A stretch of DNA of 64,000 nucleotides from JAANXG01 sp034520625 (GCA_034520625.1 JAXHNI010000005.1:248001-312000), one strand, 5' to 3'. Numbered from the stretch's first letter, positions 35,290 to 44,641 are shown. Notes: a model not told the origin generated them from the sequence alone. A program made the numbers and translations.

Positions 35290-36654
35290 TCAGCCCGCCA
35301 CTGCCGGCAGCCCGGACAGAGCCATGGCCAGTTCCGTCTCGTCGTAGTCCTGGTCGTGGAGACGCCCCGCGAAATAATCCGTATACGCCTGCATGTCGAA
35401 ATTGCCGTGGCCGCACAGGTTGAACAGGATAGCTTTTTTCGCGCCGGTCTCCCGGCAGACCAGCGCCTCGTCAATGGCCGCCTTCACCGCGTGATTCGCT
35501 TCGGGCGCGGGAATGATGCCTTCCGACCGGGCGAAGCGCACGCCGGCATCAAAGCACGCCAGCTGCGAATAGGAACGGGGCCGGATCTCACCCAGATGGG
35601 TGAGGTGGCTCACCAGCGGCGCCATGCCATGGTATCGAAGGCCGCCCGCATGGAACCCCGGCGGCACGAAAGCCGAGCCGAGGGTGTGCATCTTGACCAG
35701 GGGCGTCAGCTTCGCGGTGTCGCCGAAGTCGTAGGCGTAGCGCCCTCGGGTCAGGGTCGGACAGTTCCCCGGCTCGACGGCCACGACATCGACATCCTGT
35801 TCCCCCCTAAGCTTGCGGCCGATGAACGGAAACGCGATCCCGGCGAAGTTGCTGCCGCCGCCGGTGCAGCCGATCACCACGTCTGGGTAGTCGTCCGCCA
35901 GCTCGAACTGGCGCAGCGCTTCCTGCCCGATGACCGTCTGGTGCAGCAGGACATGGTTCAGCACGCTGCCCAGGGCGTAGCGGGTATCATCCCGCGCCAC
36001 CGCCCTCTCCACCGCCTCGCTGATGGCGATCCCCAGGCTGCCGGTACTGTCCGGGTTCTCTTCCAGGATGGCCCTTCCGGACGCCGTGAGCCCGGATGGG
36101 CTGGCGATGCAGGTGGCGCCGAAGGTCTCCATGAAGGCCCGGCGATAGGGCTTCTGGTCGTAGCTGACACGGACCATGAAGACTTCGATCTCCAGACCGA
36201 AGAATGAACCGGCAAGTGCCAGCGACGATCCCCACTGCCCGGCGCCGGTCTCGGTGGTGATGCGCTTGACGCCGGCCTGGCTGTTGTAAAAGGCCTGCGC
36301 CACGGCGGTATTGGGCTTGTGGCTGCCCGCGGGGCTCACACCCTCGTACTTGTAATAGATGCGGGCGGGGGTATCGAGGTCCTTTTCCAGGCGGCGGGCG
36401 CGGTACAGGGGCGACGGGCGCCACTGTTTCAGGACCTCCGCAACGGGCCCGGGAATCTCTATTTCCCGTTCGGTGGAGACCTCCTGCTCGATGATCGAGT
36501 CGGGGAACAGCGGCACCAGGTCGGCGGGGCCGATGGCCTCGCCAGTGCCGGGATGCAGCACCGGGGACGGCGGCTCGGGCAGATCGGCGACGATGTTGTA
36601 CCAGAACTTCGGCAGGGCGTCGTCGGGCAGCGTGTACTTGATCGGCTCGGTCAT
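35290..36654 (-). CDS. Tryptophan synthase beta-like protein (TrpB2)
   Basis: A 454-residue PLP enzyme of the TrpB2 class, longer than standard TrpB because of N-terminal additions. EGVSPAGSHKPNTAVAQAF holds the PLP Lys, ETGAGQWGSSLALAG the catalytic Glu region, CTGGGSNFAGIAFPF the phosphate cup. The C-terminus contains EANHAVKAAIDEAL and NLCGHGNFDM. TrpB2 makes Trp from indole and Ser (or phosphoserine) without a dedicated alpha subunit. No trpA is adjacent, so it may salvage free indole. Confidence 0.93.
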   Translation of the reverse strand: MTEPIKYTLPDDALPKFWYNIVADLPEPPSPVLHPGTGEAIGPADLVPLFPDSIIEQEVSTEREIEIPGPVAEVLKQWRPSPLYRARRLEKDLDTPARIYYKYEGVSPAGSHKPNTAVAQAFYNSQAGVKRITTETGAGQWGSSLALAGSFFGLEIEVFMVRVSYDQKPYRRAFMETFGATCIASPSGLTASGRAILEENPDSTGSLGIAISEAVERAVARDDTRYALGSVLNHVLLHQTVIGQEALRQFELADDYPDVVIGCTGGGSNFAGIAFPFIGRKLRGEQDVDVVAVEPGNCPTLTRGRYAYDFGDTAKLTPLVKMHTLGSAFVPPGFHAGGLRYHGMAPLVSHLTHLGEIRPRSYSQLACFDAGVRFARSEGIIPAPEANHAVKAAIDEALVCRETGAKKAILFNLCGHGNFDMQAYTDYFAGRLHDQDYDETELAMALSGLPAVAG

Positions 36655-36796
36655 AGTGTTGTCCGGTCATTGCAGACGAGGCTTCCCCCGACTGATACTG
36701 GAGTGAATATATCGCGGTTTCACGAGCGCCGCCAAACCCTGCCGACGGCGTCCCGGTAGCGGCCCGGTTCTTTTCAATCGGCTGCCCTGAAACAAC

Positions 36797-37831
36797 TCAG
36801 TTCAACAGGTCGAAGGCGTCACCCCAGGTGTCGGACAGCAGATAGCCTTCGGGATACGGGTCGCTCGGATCAACACCGATCTGGTGGATGCCGTGTATCC
36901 AGCCGCGTCCGGCGACGCGCGGCAGCACCGCCGGCCGGTCTCCCACCGTTGTCTCACCGAGAAAAGTCACTTCGAAGCGGCTGTCGATGATGGATCTCGC
37001 CGTCAGGGTTTCACCCTGCCGCACCTCTCCGCGCGCGTGGCGCACGGCGAGCCTCGCACAGTTGCCCGTGCCGCAGGGGGAACGGTCCAGGCGGCCCGGC
37101 GGCAGCACCGTCGCACCGGTCAGGTCACCGTCCCCGCGACGGTCGACGAACATCATGTAGGAGAAACTATTGATCGATGGATACAGCGGATGCTGAACCC
37201 GCACCTGCTCGTTCAATGCGCGGTGAATACGGCATCCGGCATCCACCAGGGCGCGTGCGGACGACGGCTCGATGGACAGATCGATCTGTTTCGGATCGAT
37301 CAGGGCATAGTAGACGCCGCCGAAAGCCGTATCGACCCGCACGTTCCCCAGACCGGGAACCCGGACTTCGACGTCCAGCGCCTCGACAAAGCTCGGCACC
37401 ATATCCAGCGTTACCTGTTCACACTTGCCGTCACGACACGCCGCGGTGGCCGTCACCAGGCCCGCGGGGGTATCCAGCCTGACCGTGGTCTCCGGCTCCG
37501 TCATGGGCACCTGTCCGGTCTCCAGAAGCACCGTTACCACACAGATGCAGTTGGAACCGGACATGGCATGGGCCCGGTCGCCCTGCAGGATGATGAACCC
37601 GGCGTCCGCTTCCGACCGGCCCGGCGGAAGCAGGAGGTTGGTGCTCATGGCCGCATGGCCCCGCGGCTCGAAAACGCTGAAGCGCCGCAGGGAATCATCC
37701 TCCTCGTTGAGGAAGTTCATCTTCTCCAGCATGGAGTCCCCCGGCAGGTCCGGCACGCCGGCGGTGACGACGCGACCCACCTCGCCCTCGGCGTGGGCTT
37801 CCACCATGGTCAATATACGGGACCAGCGCAT
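36797..37831 (-). CDS. Proline racemase superfamily protein (Ser/Cys type)
   Basis: 344 residues of the proline racemase/4-hydroxyproline epimerase/3-hydroxyproline dehydratase superfamily. The first catalytic position, Cys in MCGHG of proline racemase, is Ser91 (AMSGSNCICVV). The second is Cys253 (DRSPCGTGN). A Ser-Cys pair is not that of proline racemase (Cys-Cys) or of trans-3-hydroxyproline dehydratase (Cys-Thr), so a 4-hydroxyproline epimerase or dehydratase-like reaction is more likely. No hydroxyproline catabolic partners (deaminase, dehydrogenase) are adjacent. Confidence 0.88.
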   Translation of the reverse strand: MRWSRILTMVEAHAEGEVGRVVTAGVPDLPGDSMLEKMNFLNEEDDSLRRFSVFEPRGHAAMSTNLLLPPGRSEADAGFIILQGDRAHAMSGSNCICVVTVLLETGQVPMTEPETTVRLDTPAGLVTATAACRDGKCEQVTLDMVPSFVEALDVEVRVPGLGNVRVDTAFGGVYYALIDPKQIDLSIEPSSARALVDAGCRIHRALNEQVRVQHPLYPSINSFSYMMFVDRRGDGDLTGATVLPPGRLDRSPCGTGNCARLAVRHARGEVRQGETLTARSIIDSRFEVTFLGETTVGDRPAVLPRVAGRGWIHGIHQIGVDPSDPYPEGYLLSDTWGDAFDLLN

Positions 37832-37972
37832 TACGGCTCAGTGATAGTTGTGCAGACGATATTCCGAAAACTACCGCCGCGTTGCGGATGCCGGAACAGG
37901 CATCCAGGCGGCGATGGCACTCCTGCGATCATATCATGTCAGACTTCGAAAACCTGTTCCTGAAAAACAGCG

Positions 37973-39262
37973 GTGACACCCATCAAGTCGAAGTTATTTG
38001 AGCTATTGAAGCTCGAGGAAAATGAATGGCGGCCGGTCGCCTGGTCGTTCCTGTATTTTTTCTGCCTGCTGGGCGGTTACTACGTCCTGCGCCCGGTCAG
38101 GGACGAGATGGGTATCCAGGCCGGCCTGGAGAACCTGCCCTGGCTGTTCACGGCTACCTTCCTCGCCATGCTCGTGGCCGTGCCGGTCTACGGCTGGGCG
38201 GCCGGCCGTTACCCCCGCCGGACCCTGCTGCCGCTGGTCTACGGGTTCTTCATCGTCAATCTGCTCGTATTCTATCTGGCCTTCACGTCCGGCGCGCCGG
38301 TTTCCGTCGTCGCGCGAGTATTCTTCGTCTGGCTGAGTGTATTCAACCTGTTCGTGGTCTCCGTGTTCTGGTCTTTCATGGTGGACATCTACAGCCGGGA
38401 GCAGTCCAAGCGTCTGTTCGGCGTTGTCGCCGTGGGCGGCACCGTCGGCGCCATCGCAGGACCCGCGCTCACGGCTCAGATGGCTTCGGTTCTCGGCGTG
38501 TTCAACCTGCTGCCGGTATCCGTGGCGATGCTGAGCATTGCCCTTTTTTGTGTCTGGCGGCTGAGACTGTGGGCCCGGGAATCAACCGCGGATCGGACAG
38601 AGACTGACGCCCTGAAAGGCAACTGGTGGGACGGCTTTACCCGGGTGTTCCGTTCCCGCTATCTGCTCGGCGTCAGCGCTTATATCCTCCTGTACACGAC
38701 GGCGGCGACCTTTCTGTACTTTATCCAGGCCCATATCGTCGAGGGCGCATTCGAGGATTCCGCCGATCGCACCCGGGTCTTCGCTCTCATCGACCTTGCC
38801 ACCAACTCCCTGACCGTGGCCCTGCAATTGTTCGTCACCAGCCGAATCGCCGAGCGCTGGGGCCTCGCGGTGCTGCTCGGCATCGTGCCGGTCGGGGTGG
38901 TATTCGGATTCCTGGCGCTGGGGTGGGCACCGGTCCTGGCGGTGATCGCCGCCGTCCAGGTGCTGCGGCGCGCCGGCAACTACGCCCTGGCGCGCCCCGG
39001 CCGCGAAATGCTGTTCGGCGTCCTGCCCCGGGTGGACAAGTACAAGTCCAAGAACTTCGTCGACACCGTGGTGTACCGCGGCGGGGACGCGGTCAGCGGC
39101 TGGGTCTACGCCGGCATGGCCGCCCTGGGGCTGGGCCTCGGCGGCATCGCCTGGGCGGCGGTTCCCGTCGCCCTGGTCTGGCTGCTCACCGGCGTTTTCC
39201 TGGGGCGCCGGTACAGGGCCCTGGAATTCAAGCCGGATCCGGCGGTCCAAACCACGTCATGA
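37973..39262 (+). CDS. MFS/ATP-ADP-translocase-like transporter
   Basis: 429 residues with twelve predicted helices. The N-terminus (LEENEWRPVAWSFLYFFCLLGGYYVLRPVRDEMG) and VFWSFMVDIYSREQSKRLFGVVAVGGTVGAIAGP match the NTP/NDP exchange-like MFS group found in free-living proteobacteria, not the obligate-intracellular energy parasites alone. Substrate unknown. The start is GTG at 37973, without a strong Shine-Dalgarno box. An aldo/keto reductase gene follows 19 bases later, suggesting an operon. Confidence 0.85.
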   Translation: MTPIKSKLFELLKLEENEWRPVAWSFLYFFCLLGGYYVLRPVRDEMGIQAGLENLPWLFTATFLAMLVAVPVYGWAAGRYPRRTLLPLVYGFFIVNLLVFYLAFTSGAPVSVVARVFFVWLSVFNLFVVSVFWSFMVDIYSREQSKRLFGVVAVGGTVGAIAGPALTAQMASVLGVFNLLPVSVAMLSIALFCVWRLRLWARESTADRTETDALKGNWWDGFTRVFRSRYLLGVSAYILLYTTAATFLYFIQAHIVEGAFEDSADRTRVFALIDLATNSLTVALQLFVTSRIAERWGLAVLLGIVPVGVVFGFLALGWAPVLAVIAAVQVLRRAGNYALARPGREMLFGVLPRVDKYKSKNFVDTVVYRGGDAVSGWVYAGMAALGLGLGGIAWAAVPVALVWLLTGVFLGRRYRALEFKPDPAVQTTS

Positions 39263-39281
39263 TCCCACAGGAGCCCAGGCC

Positions 39282-40232
39282 ATGATGCGTGATCGCGACA
39301 AAACCGTTGCAAGCCCCTCCCGCCGACGAAGCCTGCAGGCCATGCTGACGATGATGGCGGGCACGGGCATCAACCTCGCCGCCGGGCTGGCGGACAACAC
39401 CGCCTCGCAGCGCACCCGATCGATTCCTTCGAGCGGGGAGGAGATCCCCGTCATGGGGCTGGGCACGTACCGTACCCTCGATGTTTCGCCGGATCCATCC
39501 AGCTTGGAGCCGCTGCGGGAAGTGATGAGGCTGTTCATCGAGCACGGCGGGCGAATGGTGGATTCCTCGCCGATGTACGGCCGCGCCGAGGACGTGGTGG
39601 GGCGCCTGGTGAGCGGCCTGGATATCGGCGACAGGGTGTTCTTCGCCACCAAGGTATGGACCAGCGGCCGGGAGGCCGGCATGCGGCAGATGAACGAATC
39701 GTTCGAGCTCATGCAAACGCCTTTCATCGACCTGATGCAGGTGCATAACCTGTCGGATACCGCCACCCAGGTCAGGAACATCAGGACCCTCCAGGACGAA
39801 GGCCGCGTTCGCTACGTCGGCGTCACCCACTACACCACGGGCGCTTTCGACGACCTCGAGGGATGGATGAAGCGGGAGAACCTGGACTATGTCCAGTTTC
39901 CTTACTCCATCGTCAACCGTACCGCCGAAGAGCGGCTGATTCCGGCGGCCCGCGACCTCGGGGTGGCGATCATCGCCCACCGCAACTTTCAGCAGGGACG
40001 GCTGTTCAGCCGAGTAAAAGGCCGGCAGCTGCCCGGCTGGGCGGCGGACTTCGACTGTCCCACCTGGGGCAACTTCTTCCTGAAATACCTCATGGCCGAA
40101 CCGGGCATGACCAACCTAATACCGGCCACCAGCGACCCCGAGCACATCGTGGACAACATGAACGCCGGGCTGGGCGCCCTGCCGGACCAAGCAACCCGCC
40201 GCCGGATGGTGCAATTCATCGAATCGCTGTAG
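39282..40232 (+). CDS. Aldo/keto reductase, possibly Tat-exported
   Basis: 316 residues. The N-terminus has three Arg (SRRRSLQAMLTMMAGTGINLAAG), which resembles a twin-arginine signal. The AKR barrel follows. The catalytic tetrad is visible: Asp in GRMVDSSPMYG, with Tyr in the same motif, Lys in FFATKVW, and His in LMQVHN. The NADPH-binding end is less conserved (LIPATSDPEHIVDN). Members of this group in other proteobacteria are exported oxidoreductases of unknown substrate. It lies 19 bases after the translocase-like gene on the same strand. Confidence 0.88.
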   Translation: MMRDRDKTVASPSRRRSLQAMLTMMAGTGINLAAGLADNTASQRTRSIPSSGEEIPVMGLGTYRTLDVSPDPSSLEPLREVMRLFIEHGGRMVDSSPMYGRAEDVVGRLVSGLDIGDRVFFATKVWTSGREAGMRQMNESFELMQTPFIDLMQVHNLSDTATQVRNIRTLQDEGRVRYVGVTHYTTGAFDDLEGWMKRENLDYVQFPYSIVNRTAEERLIPAARDLGVAIIAHRNFQQGRLFSRVKGRQLPGWAADFDCPTWGNFFLKYLMAEPGMTNLIPATSDPEHIVDNMNAGLGALPDQATRRRMVQFIESL

Positions 40233-40307
40233 CTCGTGCTTCGCGTCCCCTGTCGTCACGGTTAACGGCTCATGTCGAAACGGTACCCGCTTCGCGGCGA
40301 GTGCTCA

Positions 40308-40419
40308 GCATGAGCCGGGCAGGGGCTGTCGGGGACACGCCATGAATACGTCCATGTAGGCTCGCTCTGCGCTATCCCTGCTCCGAGACGGTCCCCGACA
40401 GCCCCTGCCCGGCTCATGC
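40308..40419. repeat. Palindromic intergenic element, copy 3 (inverted)
   Basis: Perfect 29-base arms (40308-40336 and 40391-40419) around a 54-base core. The core, read as given (ATGAATACGTCCATGTAGG ...), matches the reverse complement of the core in copies 1 and 2. The arm sequence is entirely different from those copies yet still self-complementary. It lies between the aldo/keto reductase and the convergent VanX-type gene, where it could act as a bidirectional terminator. Confidence 0.78.
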
Positions 40420-40477
40420 CCAACCGGATGTGCCCGCCGCAGGTTGCCGGCGCCGGGGAGTTGGACATAATCACAAT

Positions 40478-41120
40478 CTACAGCACGGGAAAATCGAAAT
40501 AGGTGTCGGGAAACGGTTCGTTGACAAGAGTGAAATGCCACCACTCGTAGTCGTGGGGCTCGAAGCCGTGCTTGCCCATGATGCCGCGCAGCAGCAGGCG
40601 GTTGGCTTTCTGAGCCGGCGTGGCGCCGGGCCATTGGGGCCAGGATGCCGGACCGAAGAAGTCGAATGCCGTGCCCATATCCAGAGGCGTGGCGTCGGAC
40701 AGCATCGCCACCGTCAGGTCGAAGGTGCTGCCGCGGGTGTGGCTGGACCGGCTGGCGATGTAGCCTTCGTCGAACAATTGCCGCTTGTGGCGGCCGGGAT
40801 AAAACCGCTCCCGGGTGCTCGTGTCGCTGTCGTCCGCGGCCCACCTGATGAAGTGATCCACCGCCCGCTGCGGCCGGTAGGCGTCGAATATGTACAGCCC
40901 GAGGCCGAACAGCATCAATTCCTCCTGCACGGCGCCCAGCGCCCGGGCGGCGGGCGCCGTCGCGATCACCCGCGGCGCCTCGTAGCCGTCCACGGGCTCG
41001 CCGAGAAAGTTGTCCGAACGCACAGTACTTCAGGTCCACGAACAGGCCCGGGACGATATCGTCTACGTGGACGAAACCGTCGGGCAGGCACGAAACGGCC
41101 GGCGTGGGCTCGCCGTTCAT
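40478..41120 (-). pseudogene. D-Ala-D-Ala dipeptidase (VanX/DdpX, M15D), frameshifted
   Basis: Two frames together give a complete VanX-type protein. The N-terminal part (MNGEPTPAV ... DGFVHVDDIVPGLFVDLKYC) is in one frame. The rest (SDNFLGEPVDGYEAPRV onward) is in another, starting near 41023. Removing a single base at about 41020-41026 joins them as DLKYCRSDNF, matching the family spacing. The catalytic motifs are intact: SSHTRGSTFD and EWWHF. The shift is therefore recent, a sequencing error, or programmed. No signal peptide, so cytoplasmic as for VanX. The TGA of a short upstream frame overlaps its ATG. Confidence 0.85.
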
Positions 41121-41202
41121 GCCCACCCCCCCGGCGGTGTCCGGGCATCGCTTTCGAACAGCAGTTTGACGTAGTTGCGAAGCAGCATGAGCTGATCGGC
41201 GC

Positions 41203-42876
41203 TCAGGTCGATTCCAGGGCCAGCCTGCGAATTCCGGTGAGCGAGGCGCCGGGGGTGATCAACTCCGGGTCGGCCTTGATGTGAACCAGGGCCGGCTTGC
41301 CGGCCCCGGCGGCCCGGGAGAACGCGGCTTCGAACCCATCGGTGGTCTCGACGACTTCACCATGCGCGCCACAGGCGATCGCCAGGGCCCGGAAATCCGG
41401 ATTGACCAGCGCGGTCGCGGTGACCCGGCCGGGGTAGGCGCGCTCCTGGTGCATGCGTATGGTGCCGTGCATTCCGTTGTCGAACACCAGGACGATGATC
41501 GCCGCCTGGAACTGGACCGCGGTGGCCAGCTCCATGGCCGTCATCTGGAAACAGCCGTCGCCGGCCACGCAAACCACGGTCTGGTCCGGATGCCTGAGCT
41601 TGGCGGCCACCGCCGCCGGCAGGCCGTAGCCCATGGAGCCGGAGGTCGGCGCCACCTGGGTCCCGAACCGGCGGTAGTGATAGAAGCGGTGTAGCCACTG
41701 TGTGTGGTTGCCGGCGCCATTGGCGAGGATGGCATCGACGGGCAAGTGCTCCCGCAGCCACAACACGATTTGTCCGGGATCCACGCCGGTATCCACGGGT
41801 TGTGGCGCACTCCACTCCAGGTAGTCCCGGTGGGCCTGCTCGACCTGCTTCCCCAGTGCCGTGTCGCCGGTCACCCCGGGCGGCGGTGCCAGCCCGTTTA
41901 CCGCTTCCAGGAACTTCGCCGGCGTGGCGTTGACGGCCAGTGCGGGGGCATAGACACGCCCGAGCTCTTCGGCGCCGGGATGGACGTGAACCAGCGTCTG
42001 CGCCGGCACTGGCACATTCACCAGGGTATAGCCGTCGGAGGCCACCTCCGGCAGACGGCCGCCCAACAGGATCAACACATCCGCGTCCCGGATGCGATGG
42101 GCCAGCGCCGGATTGACCCCGAGTCCCGCGTCGCCGGCATAGTGGGAATGGAACGGGTCGAACAGCATCTGCCGCCTGAACTCGCAGCCCACCGGTATCT
42201 GCCAGGTTTCGGCAAAAACCCTGGCGGCCTGCGCGGCCTGCGCCGTCCACCTGGATCCGCCCAGGAGCAGGAACGGCCGGCGGGCCTGCTCGAGCAGATT
42301 GACCAGACGTTCCAGCGCGGCCGGGTCCGGCGCGGGCTCGGCCACGTCGACGCGCGATACCGGCTCGACTCGCGACACGCTCTCACGCAGCATATCCTCG
42401 GGCAGGGGGATCACCACCGGACCCGGCCGGCCGCCCATGGCAAGGTGGAAGGCGCGCGACACGATCTCGGGAATCCGGGCGGCGTCTTCGATCTGGATCA
42501 CGGCCTTGGCCATGTCGCCGTAGAAGCCGCGGTAGTCCACTTCCTGAAATGCATCCCGGCCCGCCATGCCCCGCTCCACCTGGCCAATGAACAGAACCAG
42601 GGGAGTGGAATCCTGCTGGGCGACATGGACGCCGGCGGCGGCGTTGGCGGCGCCCGGCCCGCGGGTTGCCATGACGATGCCGGGTCGCCCGGTCAGCTTG
42701 CCGTCGGCCTCGGCCATCATCGCCGCACCGCCTTCCTGGCGGGCGACGATCGTCTGGATCGGCGAGTCGTGAAGGCCGTCCAGCACGTCCAGGAAGCTCT
42801 CGCCCGGCACACAGAATACACGGTCGACATCCTGGGCCTCGAGGCAGCGGACAAGCAGATGGCCGCCTGAAATCAT
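41203..42876 (-). CDS. Thiamine-diphosphate-dependent enzyme (acetolactate synthase-like)
   Basis: 557 residues with the three domains of the POX/ALS family. The catalytic Glu is in IVARQEGGAAMMAEADGK, and the ThDP/Mg motif runs from GDGCFQMTAMELATA to VLVFDN. No ilvH-type regulatory subunit is adjacent. Its start overlaps the stop of the CaiB-type CoA-transferase gene by 4 bases. A CoA-transferase plus ThDP enzyme recalls formyl-CoA transferase and oxalyl-CoA decarboxylase, but the sequence is closer to generic ALS-like proteins, so oxalate use is only a possibility. Confidence 0.88.
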   Translation of the reverse strand: MISGGHLLVRCLEAQDVDRVFCVPGESFLDVLDGLHDSPIQTIVARQEGGAAMMAEADGKLTGRPGIVMATRGPGAANAAAGVHVAQQDSTPLVLFIGQVERGMAGRDAFQEVDYRGFYGDMAKAVIQIEDAARIPEIVSRAFHLAMGGRPGPVVIPLPEDMLRESVSRVEPVSRVDVAEPAPDPAALERLVNLLEQARRPFLLLGGSRWTAQAAQAARVFAETWQIPVGCEFRRQMLFDPFHSHYAGDAGLGVNPALAHRIRDADVLILLGGRLPEVASDGYTLVNVPVPAQTLVHVHPGAEELGRVYAPALAVNATPAKFLEAVNGLAPPPGVTGDTALGKQVEQAHRDYLEWSAPQPVDTGVDPGQIVLWLREHLPVDAILANGAGNHTQWLHRFYHYRRFGTQVAPTSGSMGYGLPAAVAAKLRHPDQTVVCVAGDGCFQMTAMELATAVQFQAAIIVLVFDNGMHGTIRMHQERAYPGRVTATALVNPDFRALAIACGAHGEVVETTDGFEAAFSRAAGAGKPALVHIKADPELITPGASLTGIRRLALEST

Positions 42877-44054
42877 TCCGGGATCGCCATATCGATCTCC
42901 GCGAGCACTTCCGCGCTGTGCTCGCCGAGCCGCGGCGCCGCCCTTTCCAGCTTCAGATCGCAGTCCGAGAACCTGATCGGCGTTCGAACCGACGGCACGG
43001 TGCCTGCCGCGGTCCCGGGTGCATCGAGCGACTGCGCCATGTGCCGGTGCCGCACCTGGGGATCATTGAACACGTCCTCGATGGTGTTGATGGGCCCCGC
43101 CGGCACGGTATTCGTTTCCAGCGCCTGCAGGAGTTCCTCCCGCCTAAATCCCCGGGTCCGTTCCGTCAGCAGCGCGATCAGCTCCTCCCGGTGCGCCACC
43201 CGGGCCGGGTTGGTGGCGAACCGTCGATCCGCGGCGAGGCCGGCGCAGTCGAGGAGCCGGCACAGGCGGGCGAACTGAGTGTCATTGCCCACCGCGATCA
43301 CGACGTAGCCGTCGGCGGTGGGGAATGGCTGGTAGGGAACGATATTCGGATGGGTGTTGCCCATGCGCCGCGGCGGCGTACCCGATACCAGATAATTCAT
43401 AGCCTGGTTGGCCAATACCGCCACCTGGCTGTCCAGCAGTGCCATGTCGATGTACTGTCCCGCTCCCGTTTTTTCCCGGTGCAGCAGCGCCGACTGTATC
43501 GCTATAACGCTGTACAGGCCGGTGAAGATGTCGGCGTAGGCCACACCCGGCTTGGTCGGCTCGCCGTCCGGATCCCCGGTGATGTCCATGATGCCACCCA
43601 TGGCCTGGATCATGAAGTCGTAACCCGCCCGGCCGGCGTAGGGTCCGTCCTGCCCGAAGCCGGTAATGGAGCAATACACCAGCCGGGGGTTGATCCGTTT
43701 CAACTGCTCGTAATCCAGCCCATACTTCGCGAGTCCGCCCACCTTGAAGTTTTCTACCAGCACGTCGGACCGCGCTGCCAGACGCGCAACGGCTTCACGC
43801 CCGTGGTCCGTGCGAAAATCCAGTACCACGGAACGCTTGCCCCGATTGCAGCAGTGAAAATACGCAGAGTCACCGGTATCGCCGGTGTCCGCTGCAACGA
43901 ACGGGGGACCCCAGGCCCGGGTATCGTCCCCACCCGGGCCTTCGACTTTGATGACGTCGGCGCCCAGATCCGCCAGCGCCTGACCGACCCACGGCCCCGC
44001 CAGGATCCGGGCGAGCTCCAGGACCCTGATGCCTTCCAGCGGTGCGTTATGCAT
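42873..44054 (-). CDS. CaiB/BaiF family (class III) CoA-transferase
   Basis: 393 residues. PLEGIRVLELARILAGPWVGQALADLGADVIKVEGPGGDDTR is the classic N-terminal block. Later GQDGPYAGRAGYDFMIQAMGGIMDITG and MALLDSQVAVLANQAMNYL are typical; the catalytic Asp is in DMALLDSQ. It moves CoA between acids without acyl-enzyme exchange through free CoA. It is first of a two-gene operon with the ThDP enzyme (ATGA overlap). Substrate unknown. Confidence 0.92.
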   Translation of the reverse strand: MHNAPLEGIRVLELARILAGPWVGQALADLGADVIKVEGPGGDDTRAWGPPFVAADTGDTGDSAYFHCCNRGKRSVVLDFRTDHGREAVARLAARSDVLVENFKVGGLAKYGLDYEQLKRINPRLVYCSITGFGQDGPYAGRAGYDFMIQAMGGIMDITGDPDGEPTKPGVAYADIFTGLYSVIAIQSALLHREKTGAGQYIDMALLDSQVAVLANQAMNYLVSGTPPRRMGNTHPNIVPYQPFPTADGYVVIAVGNDTQFARLCRLLDCAGLAADRRFATNPARVAHREELIALLTERTRGFRREELLQALETNTVPAGPINTIEDVFNDPQVRHRHMAQSLDAPGTAAGTVPSVRTPIRFSDCDLKLERAAPRLGEHSAEVLAEIDMAIPE

Positions 44055-44137
44055 GATTAATCAGAATGGGTTCAAACAAGGTCGCGATCATGACGGGCGC
44101 AACCGGCGACATCAAGCGCGGCCGGCGATGGGCCGGG

Positions 44138-44641
44138 TCAATCATCGATCAGGCGCAGGATCTCCGGGTAGTCCCGGGGAAAGCGCCAGTCGGACGCCTG
44201 TGTCGCGCGCGGGTCGACCCAGATCACCCGGGTGATTTCGTTGCGGCCGGTTGCGGGTACTTCGAGCTCGTCGGCGTCGCTGACTGCGTCTGCGACCGGG
44301 ACACAGCGGTAAAGGGCGAAACCGTTGCCGAAACGCTTCACCAACTCATGCACCACCACGTCCACCCCCGTTTCCTCCCAGGTTTCCCGGTGGGCCACGC
44401 ACTGGGCGTTCTCACCGCTGCCCGCGCGGCCGCCGGGAACCCCGAGCCCGCCGCCGTAGCGGTGACGAACCACCAGCATCCGCTCGCCTTGCCTGACCAG
44501 GCAACCCGCGGCAAACGCGAAGTCCGGCTCGTCGACAGCGGTGCGGCAGGGCGGCTGGGCCGAGATGCCGTCGAATGGCGTCGATAGCGCGGCAGCGATT
44601 GCGGTATATTGGAGGAGCCGGCGGGCCCAGCGCCGGATCAT
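44138..44641 (-). CDS. NUDIX hydrolase with signal-like N-terminus
   Basis: 167 residues. The NUDIX box is complete (G-x5-E-x7-REtWEETGV in GGRAGSGENAQCVAHRETWE). The N-terminus MIRRWARRLLQYTAIAAALS...ISAQ looks like a signal peptide, unusual for a nucleotide pyrophosphohydrolase. If real, the protein acts in the periplasm; if translation starts later, it is cytoplasmic, but no good internal start is seen before the beta sheet. Divergent from the oxygenase-like gene, with their starts 33 bases apart. Confidence 0.82.
   Translation of the reverse strand: MIRRWARRLLQYTAIAAALSTPFDGISAQPPCRTAVDEPDFAFAAGCLVRQGERMLVVRHRYGGGLGVPGGRAGSGENAQCVAHRETWEETGVDVVVHELVKRFGNGFALYRCVPVADAVSDADELEVPATGRNEITRVIWVDPRATQASDWRFPRDYPEILRLIDD

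Noticed and set aside
41203..42876. Oxalyl-CoA decarboxylase
   Set aside because: The sequence blocks are acetolactate-synthase-like and I cannot see Oxc-specific features, so I left it as a generic ThDP enzyme.
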